DNA from: Torulaspora globosa
Taxonomy: Eukaryota > Ascomycota > Saccharomycetes > Saccharomycetales > Saccharomycetaceae
Direction: 5' to 3'
Assembly: GCF_014133895.1 (NCBI RefSeq)
Contig: NC_050730.1
Location: 620,001 to 684,000, forward strand
Length of the DNA: 64,000 bases
A program made the translations under genes and the position numbers. Within the stretch, counting starts at the first letter, position 1. Each line of letters starts with the position of its first letter. Shown piece after piece: positions 28,860 through 37,883 of this stretch. The notes under the pieces are model-generated. The model ran no database searches. It had not been told where the DNA came from and saw nothing but the letters and a program-made list of their open reading frames with translations.

Positions 28860-31800
28860 TTAATTAAGCCTTGAGTTCAGGAAAGCTATTTCCTCTTTTA
28901 AACTTGCCTCCTCAACTGTCTTCACCAATTCTTTCGTGCATTTGGCGACATCGAATGCGATGCCTGCCAAACGCTGCTTGAAATGTTTATCTGCAAAATC
29001 GGCATCCTTCTTGATATCAGTAACCGTCCTTTCAACGTTAAGTTCACATAGGGTGATCATTCTTAAAGAACAGTCTTCTAAGCTTCTCACTACCCATGAG
29101 CCATGTTCTTTTAGGCTAGCGTTACGGCTCTGATTCATGGATATGCTTGTGGCGTCAACCATCTGTCTAATGACCTCGTTAATGGCGTCAGATTCCTTTC
29201 TCAAATCGCCCTTTGTTGCTTGGGGTTGCTTGATCGAGCTTAGAAGAGATTGAATGGTTGAAATGACCTGAACAGTTTGATGCTCAAGGTACAGCAAAAG
29301 TTCAGAGAGCGTGTTATCGGGATTCTCAATATCAAAAGCATCAAAATCGAAATCGACTTCATCTTCGGCCTCTTCCTGCGCACCAAGCTGTTCATTGACG
29401 ATCTCTGCCGGGTTTGCTGCTTTATTTTCAATATTTTCCTTCCTGAGTGGAATAAACTGATAGTCCGATGACTCGTCTAAATCTTTCTCCTTAATGGCAT
29501 TAGCCTTGAGTTCCGTACTGAATGAAGGCTCAGTAGACGAATGATACTGCACATTATTCAAATCAAAGTTGTTGCTGATAGGCATGTTCGAAGAATTCGA
29601 TTCCTTGTTTTCAGATTTTTTCTGTAAGATTCCCTCAGAAAGCGTTTGTTTAGCATTCAATTCATGCTTTTCCTGAGAACTGTCAGTATGAATATCGGAT
29701 AGATCAGTGTCGCTACCAAATCTTGTTTCGCTGTCGGTAAATTGGTTATTTCGTTGCGCCCTTGGTGAATAAACTGTTGCCTTTTTGATTGTATGAGCTC
29801 CCTCTTTGTTAAAGTCGCTTTGCCGTAACGACTGCCTCAAGGCCATATAAGTTGAGCCATCATCGCTGAAGTTCGAACTGTCATTGAAGTCGCTTTTGCT
29901 GTCATCCTCGATATCATTGTCAGTCATGTCGTCAAACGTCTTTTTGAATTTTTCTGTAAGTTTGGATGGCGTGGGGTTGCTCTCCGGTGGTCTTAACGGT
30001 GAACGGTCTATTTTTTTGGAAATTTGCGCCAACTGACGGTCTTGAGCATCTTCTTGGACGTCTGAGATCTGATTCCCGGAAATGACTTTACCTCTAGGCG
30101 TCATTTCTTGCACATTGGCTTCTTCATGCACCTGCCCATCCTTATCTTCGAGCTGCTTCTCTACCCTCAAACCAATTCCGCTACTACTAGCGAAATTCTT
30201 CAGCTTATCTGCGAAGCTTTTGTTTAGACTATCGACTTTGCTTTCTGTCGTCCCGGAAGGTTCGGCTGTAATAACCCTAGCTTCGTCTATCTTGCCGCCT
30301 GCGTCCCGAATGAGCAGTTCCTTTTCATTCTCCCTCTTCTCAGCAGAACTATTGACATTAGTTACCGGGGTAGGCAAAGATGGTGTACCGTCAACAACTT
30401 TGACATTGGCATTATTAACCGACTTAGTCGGAGTTAGTGGCTGTGCAATCTGATGCACTTGGGCTTCCCTCTCGGCAGAGTAGTCGCTGTGTTTAGTATT
30501 GGAATCGAGACGTACAGTTTTTTTGGGGTCTTCCTCGCCTGTCCCATCTGCTAGGACTTGCGGTTGTCTGACATAAGCTTTACTCGAACGGGAGGACAAT
30601 GGTGATTTTGTCTCAATCATAGAGGAAAACAACAAACTCCCGGAGAGTTTTCGCGAACTTGAAGGCTTTAGTTTAGTGTCGGGGCTCATATTCGCCTTTT
30701 GTGTTATCTTCAATGGTTTTACAGGAGACATTTCATCAATGGTATCCTCGCACGCCGTCAAAACGTTGGTAGGTTTATTCAGAACTTGTTGCGAGAGCCG
30801 AGGGCCGAATGCAGGCTCTATCGGGGTATGGGGAGCCGCGGTGCTGACGTTCAAGCCAGCTTCCTTGGACAGTTCTGATCTGGCAACTTCATCATCCGGC
30901 TCATCTAGCTTGATTTTACTCGAGTCAACTAAGTTACAGATGGCGAATGCCAACTCGGAAATGGCAGCCTGAACCGTAATTTTCGGCAGCATAGAATGGT
31001 AAACGGCGTGATATCTCACTGCAGTCACTGCATGAGAGAAAGAGGCTTTCAAAAGAATAACTTCATCCTTAAACTGTGGGACATCAACCAGAATTAACAT
31101 TTGATGAATCGCGTCTGATACGTGAGCCAAAACTTCAAATAAATATTTCCCATCATCATCTCTCTCTGATTGGATTCTGACGAAAAGTAGGTTAATTTGG
31201 TCATAAATCTCTTTGATCAGTTCAAAGGGAACCGAACCATCTTCGCTAATATACTTTGAGATTGATTGAGGATCTAACGAATATTTGTTTTGAAAGCCCT
31301 CTATATTTCTTCCTTGATCGGTAGCCTTGTTTATATCAGTACGTTTTGCCTTGAGCTCCAATTCTGAGATTCGCTGCTTGAGCTTTTCGTTTTCGATGGA
31401 CAATGAGCTGACCTGAGAGCTTAAGCAAGCTAGCTCCTTTTGAAGGTTAGTGCTACTAGAGATATTTGCAATACTTCTGCTGCCCGCTGGAGTTGATTTA
31501 AGCTCTTTATTTTCCTCCTCAAGTTTCACAATCTCAGCCTCCTTTTGAGCCAGCTCCGCCGTGAGGCGCTGATTAGCCTCTGTCAGGGCATCAGTTTGCT
31601 CCTGTAAAGCCTTTGAAGGATCTCCGGAAGCTTCATTCTCCGTGCGAGCGGCAGCGCCGCTTGTGTGGACCATGTCGGTAATCTCGCTATTGATGTCATC
31701 TTGAGGTCTTGTATTAGCAGGGGTTTCATGCAAATCAGAATAATGGTAATTGTCGGTAAAGGATTTCAAGACTGGAGTGGAAGGATTGGGATGACTTAGA

Positions 31801-32495
31801 AGACTACTATCGGAACCAATCTTTTCGCCCGTCGTAGAATTTCTCTCATTCGGAATAGGTTCTTTACCTTCAGCAGTTTCGTCTGATGGCTCGTCGTCTG
31901 GTTTTTTATCATCTTCTTCTTCTGATGACCAATCGATTGACGCCTTCTTAGGGATCACCTGCGATGCTTGGATGGTGGCAGTAGCCGGAGCCTGGATCAT
32001 TGAGCCATCTGATGTATTTATCGTGTTTCCGTTGGAGAGACTGGCATTATCCATGAAACTTCTATCATATGCATTTGGTTCGTGTTCGTATCTTACATTA
32101 TTGGACTCTTCCGCCGCTTTTGGATTCACATCATACCCTCTTCGTTTTATTTCGAATAGAATATCATCCACAAGATCATTGAACCTTGTCTGCGACAGGT
32201 TGGCCAATTTCTGTCTAGCTTGGTTTCGCTTGATATGGAAGCCAGCTTTTGGCAGCAAGTATTCTGCTCGTCCTTGATCAGTGTCAAGCCGCCTCTGTAA
32301 TTCATCATAAACATCGGTACTAAGCTCATAAAATTGAGACGCGGAAAGTTTTAAAAGCTTTGCCCTGGCTTTCTGAGCTCTTGGCGAGTTGGAACGATCA
32401 TGCTTGATTTCTGAGACCTGAAAAAAGTTTCGAAGAGCCAAATGATAATGGAAGATGTCTTTATGGTGTATGGTGGCATCAGATGAACCGCTCAT
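28860..32495 (-). CDS. SPA2: Polarisome scaffold Spa2/Sph1, single pre-duplication copy
   Basis: 1211 residues, co-ortholog of S. cerevisiae Spa2 (YLL021W, 1466 aa) and Sph1 (YLR313C). These scaffolds concentrate Bni1, Bud6 and MAPK-module kinases at growth sites. Two Spa2 homology (SHD/GIT) repeats open the protein (about residues 27-70 and 80-124), each with an LSxxxFxxLxxDVxxELxRR-like core. A coiled coil follows (about 290-385), then long Ser/Asp/Glu-rich disordered sequence, and a conserved helical C-terminal domain (about 1080-1211). The promoter has a perfect MluI cell-cycle box 162 bp upstream. The CDC3 and MRPL15 neighbours match the SPH1 (YLR) side while HIF1 matches the YLL side. 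Confidence 0.94.
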   Translation of the reverse strand: MSGSSDATIHHKDIFHYHLALRNFFQVSEIKHDRSNSPRAQKARAKLLKLSASQFYELSTDVYDELQRRLDTDQGRAEYLLPKAGFHIKRNQARQKLANLSQTRFNDLVDDILFEIKRRGYDVNPKAAEESNNVRYEHEPNAYDRSFMDNASLSNGNTINTSDGSMIQAPATATIQASQVIPKKASIDWSSEEEDDKKPDDEPSDETAEGKEPIPNERNSTTGEKIGSDSSLLSHPNPSTPVLKSFTDNYHYSDLHETPANTRPQDDINSEITDMVHTSGAAARTENEASGDPSKALQEQTDALTEANQRLTAELAQKEAEIVKLEEENKELKSTPAGSRSIANISSSTNLQKELACLSSQVSSLSIENEKLKQRISELELKAKRTDINKATDQGRNIEGFQNKYSLDPQSISKYISEDGSVPFELIKEIYDQINLLFVRIQSERDDDGKYLFEVLAHVSDAIHQMLILVDVPQFKDEVILLKASFSHAVTAVRYHAVYHSMLPKITVQAAISELAFAICNLVDSSKIKLDEPDDEVARSELSKEAGLNVSTAAPHTPIEPAFGPRLSQQVLNKPTNVLTACEDTIDEMSPVKPLKITQKANMSPDTKLKPSSSRKLSGSLLFSSMIETKSPLSSRSSKAYVRQPQVLADGTGEEDPKKTVRLDSNTKHSDYSAEREAQVHQIAQPLTPTKSVNNANVKVVDGTPSLPTPVTNVNSSAEKRENEKELLIRDAGGKIDEARVITAEPSGTTESKVDSLNKSFADKLKNFASSSGIGLRVEKQLEDKDGQVHEEANVQEMTPRGKVISGNQISDVQEDAQDRQLAQISKKIDRSPLRPPESNPTPSKLTEKFKKTFDDMTDNDIEDDSKSDFNDSSNFSDDGSTYMALRQSLRQSDFNKEGAHTIKKATVYSPRAQRNNQFTDSETRFGSDTDLSDIHTDSSQEKHELNAKQTLSEGILQKKSENKESNSSNMPISNNFDLNNVQYHSSTEPSFSTELKANAIKEKDLDESSDYQFIPLRKENIENKAANPAEIVNEQLGAQEEAEDEVDFDFDAFDIENPDNTLSELLLYLEHQTVQVISTIQSLLSSIKQPQATKGDLRKESDAINEVIRQMVDATSISMNQSRNASLKEHGSWVVRSLEDCSLRMITLCELNVERTVTDIKKDADFADKHFKQRLAGIAFDVAKCTKELVKTVEEASLKEEIAFLNSRLN

Positions 32496-32808
32496 TGGGA
32501 ATTTCTACAAAAACCGCACCGGAGAGCAGAAGAATATGATATCTTGTCACTTGAACTCAACCCAATTGTATATCCAAAGTGAATGGCGGCCCATAAATCT
32601 TGCATCTGCAATCGATGAGGAATCTTGAAGCGATGTACTCATCCATTTGAATGTCGACGCGTAAGGACGTGGCTCATTCATATCACGTTAAACGAAAAGA
32701 TTCAAGACCTTTGAAGCTGCGAAGCTGAAGGATTGGTTTGGTCAACTTGAAGATATTCTCACACTATGTATAATAATTGTAAAACCGACTCGCAGATTAA
32801 TTCGGGAA
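32496..32808. other. Intergenic region SPA2 / CDC3 (tandem)
   Basis: 313 bp serving as SPA2 promoter and CDC3 3-prime region. Contains ACGCGT at 32657-32662; otherwise nothing recognised. Confidence 0.45.
32657..32662. promoter_or_regulatory. MluI cell-cycle box upstream of SPA2
   Basis: ACGCGT, 162 bp upstream of the SPA2 ATG; the MBF site would give G1/S expression, suited to a bud-emergence scaffold. Confidence 0.5.
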
Positions 32809-34353
32809 TCAACGTAAAAATCCCTTCTTCTTTGTTTGAGCAGGAGATTGCGCTGGTTGATTAGATATGGAGACTTCTAATTGATGCTTTTTCTCTTCTA
32901 GGGCTCTTAGTTGCTTGCTTAACTTTTCCTTCATTTCTTTATGTCTCGCGAACAGTTCAGCCTCAGATTTCTGCAGCTTTTTCTCCTTTTCCGAAACCTT
33001 TTGGTGGAACACGCTCTTCATCTCAGCTTCCAACTTGGCTAATTTAGCTTCGTGTAGCTGTTTTTCCTCTTTTTGCTTTGACTCCGGATCAAATTCCTTG
33101 AAAACGGAATTGTCCTGCTTGATGCCCAACCTTATTAATTTTTCAGATCTGTAATTTTCGTAAAGGACATTGTTTGTTCTTTCACGCAATTCTTCCAGGT
33201 ACTGACTTATCAACAGGTCGCGTAAATACACGAAATCGCAGTGTTTTGCGTTGTCCACATCGATGATACCCCATGGGTATGAACGGCCTCTGAATGTTTT
33301 GCCCTCTTTATCGGTAACTGAACTGTTTGATCCTACCACGGCGTAAGGAATCTTTTCGAACAAGGCGCTGGAGGCTCTCACGGTATCTGCATCGTCCATG
33401 GCATAGGTTGGGGGTTGAAAGAATTTGACGTTGGCCTCATCCAGCTGTTTCCTGATCCTTTGCTTGAAAACAGCGATTTCCTCCTCTGTCAGTATGTCCG
33501 ATTTGGCAATAATTGGGATCAGATTACATTTCTCGTGAACTCTCTTACAGAATTCCACGTCCAGCGGTTTCAAATAATGTGCAGTAGGTTCAATAAAATA
33601 CAAACAAGCATGGATTCTGTTATCATTTTCTAGAGACCTGTTGATCTTATTTTCAGCATCCAAATACTGGTCAAACCGGTAATTGATCTCATCGACAATC
33701 GGTTTCCATGATCCAGTGTTGTCAATGGCATCTCCAAAGCCAGGGGTGTCTACCACACACAGTTTCAAACTGACTCCGTTCTCCTCTATCGTGGTAGTGT
33801 AAGACTTGATCTTAACAGAGGAAGTGACATCCTCCTCCCCGTTGGTTTCTGTCTCCTCATCCTGGCTATCTTCGAGCTTCAAGCCGTCCATCTTCCCATT
33901 GACATCATCACTTCTTTCACTGGAAGCTATCTCGCTTGAAGCCTCGATATTCCTATTGAACAATGTGTTGATTAAAGTTGATTTACCCAAGCCCCTCTGA
34001 CTCACACAAAGTAGGTTAAAATTGAATCCCCGACGGATAGACTTCCTATGCCATTGCTTAGGTAGGTTGGCAAACCCGACAAAGCCCGAGATCTGGCGAC
34101 GAATAATCTTGAGATCCGGCTGTTCAGGCAGTACCTGACCCGACTGTTCATTCTCCCCATTTAGACCTTCCCTAGCACCGGAAGTACCCACCGGTTCATC
34201 TGTGGAACGGCCATTGACTATCGAGGAGCTCTCAGCTTTGGGGTTGACATCTACGCTTGTGGATTGTTCATTTTGAGAGATCTCGCTGCCCGCGTTACCG
34301 ATATCAGAGTCCTCTCTCTTGACAGAAAAGGGACCCTCCTGAGTGGTAGACAT
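32809..34353 (-). CDS. CDC3: Septin Cdc3
   Basis: 514 residues, ortholog of S. cerevisiae septin Cdc3 (YLR314C, 520 aa), which pairs with Cdc10 and Cdc12 in the octameric rod of the bud-neck ring. The N-terminus (1-80) is polar and probably disordered. A basic patch HRKSIRRGFNFN (102-113) precedes the P-loop at 118-126, read as SQRGLGKST: the first glycine of GxxxxGKS is serine here. An acidic insertion (about 142-180) separates the P-loop from the next strands; DTPGF (G3) and AKSD (G4) are present, then the septin unique element and a C-terminal coiled coil (about 425-500). Divergent from HIF1. Confidence 0.95.
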   Translation of the reverse strand: MSTTQEGPFSVKREDSDIGNAGSEISQNEQSTSVDVNPKAESSSIVNGRSTDEPVGTSGAREGLNGENEQSGQVLPEQPDLKIIRRQISGFVGFANLPKQWHRKSIRRGFNFNLLCVSQRGLGKSTLINTLFNRNIEASSEIASSERSDDVNGKMDGLKLEDSQDEETETNGEEDVTSSVKIKSYTTTIEENGVSLKLCVVDTPGFGDAIDNTGSWKPIVDEINYRFDQYLDAENKINRSLENDNRIHACLYFIEPTAHYLKPLDVEFCKRVHEKCNLIPIIAKSDILTEEEIAVFKQRIRKQLDEANVKFFQPPTYAMDDADTVRASSALFEKIPYAVVGSNSSVTDKEGKTFRGRSYPWGIIDVDNAKHCDFVYLRDLLISQYLEELRERTNNVLYENYRSEKLIRLGIKQDNSVFKEFDPESKQKEEKQLHEAKLAKLEAEMKSVFHQKVSEKEKKLQKSEAELFARHKEMKEKLSKQLRALEEKKHQLEVSISNQPAQSPAQTKKKGFLR

Positions 34354-34508
34354 GCTAAATTAGTTTTTCCTGACCTGATGGACCTCCGTAATGGTAATAT
34401 AGCCTCAAGCTTCCGCTAACGAACACCTATGGTGTTTATTAGATCTGGATCTTATACCCATTTTTGGCGTATTTTGGATCGGTTAGATGAAAAATTCCCG
34501 GCCTTTGA

Positions 34509-34515
34509 CGGGTAA
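34509..34515 (-). promoter_or_regulatory. Reb1 site in CDC3/HIF1 promoter
   Basis: CGGGTAA, reverse complement of TTACCCG, roughly central in the divergent promoter. Confidence 0.5.
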
Positions 34516-34715
34516 CAGGGCGCGAAACAAACACTCGTTATTTTCAGTACATCAGATTGAGCAATCCATTGCAAATAGACTCAAAATACCAGATTAAACT
34601 AATTACTTACCTACAATAAGCTGCTGATTCGATGGCCGGCATTGTGTGGCGGAGTAGGAGTCCATATACAGTGATTGGAAGTTTTAGAGTGAGATATCGC
34701 TCTGTACGAACAACG

Positions 34716-34721
34716 ACGCGT
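34716..34721. promoter_or_regulatory. MluI cell-cycle box upstream of HIF1
   Basis: ACGCGT, 98 bp upstream of the HIF1 ATG; suits a histone H4 chaperone needed in S phase. Confidence 0.55.
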
Positions 34722-34818
34722 CTTCATATTGAAACCACGGATATGAGTATTATCACTTAGAAGTACATCGCATCTCCTGAAGGCAAGTCGAAAAGGTGGT
34801 ATACGGCTTGTGTGGGCA

Positions 34819-35907
34819 ATGAGTGGTTCCGAAGCCGCAGCTGAGATGTGTCGAGAGGTCAAAGACCTGCTGATCGAAGGCGCCAAGTACACGGCCAACG
34901 GAGACTTGGAGAAAGCAGTGAAGTGCTATACTAAAGTGCTTGATCTGGAGTCGCAGAAGCCGGAGCCGTATGTGCTGCTAGCTAGATGTTTGTATCAGAC
35001 CGGACTTAAGCGAAACGATATTTTTGGGGGTCAGCAAGGTGATGGGCAACTGGGACAGGGAGAAGACGATGAAGAGGAAGATGATGAGGACATGAGCGAT
35101 AGCGAAGAGTCATCAAGCAGTGATCGCAATCGACCAGCTGTAGGTCCCTTGAACTCTCGCTTGTATCAGTTTGACCATGAGGAAGAGGAAGAACTAGATG
35201 ATGTGGAGCCAAGGGACGAACCAGGTGAGGAAGATGTAAGAGAGGGTTCGATCCCGGAAGGCAGTGATGAAGCAGACGAGGAGCGTTCTGACGATGACCT
35301 ATCGCCAGCAGACGGCTTTGAGAACTACCTGCAAGGTGACCTCTTTGAAAATGCATTGGAGCTGCTGTATCGGGCTCGAATCATGTATATGGAGTCCGCT
35401 AAACCATCAGAAGAAATGCCAGAGGATTTCCAGATGAAACTTGTCGAAGTTTACGACCTGCTGGGCGATATTGATCAGGAACTGGAAGATTTTGCACAGG
35501 CTGTCAGGGATTACGACGAAGCAATAAGTATGTGCCAAAATGCGTCATCCCAGGAATCAAACGATCAAATTTTAACCATCTACATGAAGCTAGCCGAAGC
35601 ATTGAAGTGGATGGATCCCGCGAGCGATATAACGCCTGAACAGCATAAGGAGCATCTGATCAAGATAAAACGGCTTCTCAAGGCAAGAATCAGAAGTGGA
35701 GAAACGATTCATATCGAAGAGGATGAATTGCGCCTGCAAAAAATCAATGAGGATTTAAAGGCTCTCAAAGCAAATCCACAAGAGGCTGGGCTCGACAAGA
35801 ACTCCATGATGCAGGCTATCTTGAAGCAGGCGCTTGAAGCCACCAAACGGGGCGAGGTAAACGACCTATCCAAGATGGTGAAGAAAAATAGAAAAAAGCC
35901 GTTATAG
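34819..35907 (+). CDS. HIF1: Hif1, NASP-family histone chaperone
   Basis: 362 residues from the ATG at 34819 (a GTG-initiated frame begins nine bases earlier and is not used). Ortholog of S. cerevisiae Hif1 (YLL022C, 385 aa), nuclear partner of the Hat1-Hat2 acetyltransferase that binds histones H3-H4. The first TPR (about residues 10-60, ANGDLEKAVKCYTKVLDLE) and second TPR are separated by a long acidic insertion (about 78-175, dominated by Glu/Asp/Ser), the interrupted-TPR hallmark of the SHNi-TPR family. TPRs resume at about 185-285, and a basic tail MVKKNRKKPL ends the protein, likely a nuclear signal. Confidence 0.94.
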   Translation: MSGSEAAAEMCREVKDLLIEGAKYTANGDLEKAVKCYTKVLDLESQKPEPYVLLARCLYQTGLKRNDIFGGQQGDGQLGQGEDDEEEDDEDMSDSEESSSSDRNRPAVGPLNSRLYQFDHEEEEELDDVEPRDEPGEEDVREGSIPEGSDEADEERSDDDLSPADGFENYLQGDLFENALELLYRARIMYMESAKPSEEMPEDFQMKLVEVYDLLGDIDQELEDFAQAVRDYDEAISMCQNASSQESNDQILTIYMKLAEALKWMDPASDITPEQHKEHLIKIKRLLKARIRSGETIHIEEDELRLQKINEDLKALKANPQEAGLDKNSMMQAILKQALEATKRGEVNDLSKMVKKNRKKPL

Positions 35908-36171
35908 GAACCCAGAACTATGGCCACAGCACAAAGAAACTATAAAAAGGGCTCACCTAGGGCAAGGGAGTCAACCCTACTTGCTGCAATTCCAGTTCAA
36001 TGCCACATAGCATGTATAAACCAGAGATAATTTGCTTTAAGCAAAGGCCTATTTTTCGGGTTCTCGCTACTTTAAAAAGGACAGTACGGCTTGTAAGGAA
36101 AAAAAAATAAAAGCTATCCTGATCAACGCTTTGCAAGGGATTTACAATAGAGAAGAGTCTCATCGATAACC

Positions 36172-37008
36172 ATGTCAGAGAAGAAGAGAACTGAAACATC
36201 TGCTCAATCTGCTGTCAAGGATTCATCAGCTTTCAAAAAGTTCCTCCGTTTGTCCAGAACCCTGCAATTCGCGTGGTTCGCAGGCCATGTCACTACTCTG
36301 GTAGCTAGCATCTTCTGCTTCATCTCAGCGAATCAAGCAGTTTACAGAATTGCCTGGCTCGGAGTCATCGAATCCTTTGGTATCATCACTTACCAGCATT
36401 ATGCTTCCAAATCTAAAGCCACTTCGGAGCAAAAGGGTCTGACCCCTCAGGCGTTGCTCCAGAACGGCGATGTGCTGTATTTTCTATTGGCTTTAATGTG
36501 GTTCATTACGCCTAAGTTTACGCTGGCCCTGGTTCCGTATGCTTTCTTCTCCCTATTCCATGTCTTGATCTATTGCAAGAGCATCCTGCTCCCAGAAGTT
36601 TTTGGTCTCACTGCAGAGAACAGCAAGGTCGTCAGTCTCATTGCCAACTTTGTGCGTAACTTCAATGAAAGATGTATGTACTGGGTTGGCAGCATGGAAC
36701 TGAACTTATTTCTGTTCTTGGCCTTAAGGGCGTTGCTATGGTACCCAAGATCCTGGATCATCCTAGTGGCCTACACACTTTTCATTAAGATTAGATTTGA
36801 GAACTCCAAGTACATGCAGGCTACTTTTGCGCAATGGAGAGTCAGGTTCGATGGAGCTGTGAGCCATCCCTCAATCCCACCCGTTTTGAAGCGCGGTTAC
36901 GGTAAGGTCAAGTCTTTGCTAATTCAGGTCTCTCAGTTCCGTCTGTCGAAACCACAGCCTGCGGCTGCGTCCGCTGGTTCTAAAGAGCATTCCCAGAAGG
37001 CTAACTGA
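36172..37008 (+). CDS. POM33: Pom33/Per33-type transmembrane nucleoporin
   Basis: 278 residues, ortholog of S. cerevisiae Pom33 (YLL023C, 279 aa) and its paralog Per33 (YLR064W), members of the TMEM33 family that sit in the nuclear envelope and reticular ER and help distribute pore complexes. Hydrophobic segments are at about 37-55, 60-78, 103-133 and 175-200. The C-terminal cytosolic region contains a basic amphipathic stretch (RGYGKVKSLLIQVSQFRLSK), the type that binds curved membranes in Pom33. Position beside HIF1 and SSA favours the POM33 name. Confidence 0.92.
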   Translation: MSEKKRTETSAQSAVKDSSAFKKFLRLSRTLQFAWFAGHVTTLVASIFCFISANQAVYRIAWLGVIESFGIITYQHYASKSKATSEQKGLTPQALLQNGDVLYFLLALMWFITPKFTLALVPYAFFSLFHVLIYCKSILLPEVFGLTAENSKVVSLIANFVRNFNERCMYWVGSMELNLFLFLALRALLWYPRSWIILVAYTLFIKIRFENSKYMQATFAQWRVRFDGAVSHPSIPPVLKRGYGKVKSLLIQVSQFRLSKPQPAAASAGSKEHSQKAN

Positions 37009-37083
37009 ATTCTGAACCGCAGTGGAACCATAGTTATATAATTCTGTAGTTGACTATACGAAGCACGCACACGTGACAAGCTT

Positions 37084-37093
37084 TAGCCGCCGA
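37084..37093 (+). promoter_or_regulatory. Perfect URS1 (Ume6) site far upstream of SSA
   Basis: TAGCCGCCGA, 10 of 10 to the URS1 consensus, 791 bp upstream of the Hsp70 ATG and 76 bp past the POM33 stop. Confidence 0.55.
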
Positions 37094-37148
37094 GATTAAA
37101 GGTAGGGGAAAGTTAAAGGGACTCTGAGCCTCAACACTGGGCGAAATG

Positions 37149-37157
37149 TATATAAAT
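37149..37157 (+). promoter_or_regulatory. Distal TATA box between POM33 and SSA
   Basis: TATATAAAT, 56 bp downstream of the perfect URS1 and 727 bp upstream of the SSA ATG. No long reading frame follows it before SSA, so it may start a noncoding or long-leader transcript (inference). Confidence 0.4.
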
Positions 37158-37635
37158 ACGCCTAAGCAAGAGGTTGAACGCTCCGTACTCTGCCTGAAGT
37201 GTCAAAACTAGATGTTTTCGGACAAGATGAGGCTTTTGGATGGATGAGTTAATGAGTGCTTCCTTTGCAACGGAGAAAGATGCTGCGATCGCAACTTACT
37301 TGAAGATATACAGAGTCTGATTCTCACGGTGAAAGACAGCTTGGCGGGATAGTCATATGAGTTTATCAAATCCGAGAAGAAACCGTTTAGGATGTGGCAA
37401 GGGTGGACAAAAATTCCGAGGGCCAATCTCGGCAGTTGCTCCTCGTTGCTGACATGGGGGAGATATTTAAGCGACGAAGTTGTGTGGGTCACGTGCCACG
37501 TTTAGTCTGCGCATCTCCCGTGGGCGTGGTGGTGTGTCGAGTCGAATTCGGTCGAAGCTTTTGAAGGAAAAATCTGGCAGCTGGCCGCAGGCGGCGATCT
37601 GCATAGTGGGACAGAAATCTTGAAAATCTGAGAAC

Positions 37636-37648
37636 TTCTAGAATCTTC
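37636..37648 (+). promoter_or_regulatory. Heat shock element upstream of SSA
   Basis: TTC-ta-GAA-tc-TTC: three perfect alternating pentamers for trimeric Hsf1, 54 bp upstream of the proximal TATA box and 236 bp upstream of the ATG. Confidence 0.8.
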
Positions 37649-37701
37649 CGTCGGTGGGCGTCGAGTATAGTCGAGTAAATGACAAGGTGGTTGATAAATT
37701 G

Positions 37702-37709
37702 TATAAAAG
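37702..37709 (+). promoter_or_regulatory. SSA proximal TATA box
   Basis: TATAAAAG, downstream of the heat shock element and 175 bp before the ATG, allowing a long A/T-rich 5-prime leader typical of yeast SSA genes. Confidence 0.65.
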
Positions 37710-37883
37710 GATGGTGTTGCAATCGTTTGTGATTGAGCTTCAAGCATTTTGTCTGTGCCTCATTGAAAAATAATCAAGATATTCAAGAGAATTAGATTCA
37801 ATTGTTGTTTTTCAAATCTCAATTGTATTTTCTTCTAACTGCACTTTGAAGTCTTTTATACAGATTAATTGATAGAGAAGAAA

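Larger units (their letters stand above)
34354..34818. other. Divergent promoter CDC3 / HIF1
   Basis: 465 bp. It has a Reb1 core on the minus strand (34509-34515) and ACGCGT at 34716-34721, about 98 bp upstream of HIF1. TACTTACCT at 34605-34613 matches the 5-prime end of U1 snRNA but the following sequence does not. Confidence 0.5.
37009..37883. other. Long upstream region of the SSA Hsp70 gene
   Basis: 875 bp. From left: CACGTG at 37070-37075, a perfect URS1 at 37084-37093, a TATA box at 37149-37157 followed by many short ATG-initiated frames, a second CACGTG at 37490-37495, a heat shock element at 37636-37648, and the proximal TATA box at 37702-37709. The short overlapping frames between 37208 and 37747 resemble no protein family. 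Confidence 0.55.

Noticed and set aside
34601..34640. U1 snRNA-like 5-prime end (TACTTACCT)
   Set aside because: Only nine bases match; following sequence lacks U1 stem-loops and an Sm site, and HIF1 begins 200 bp later.
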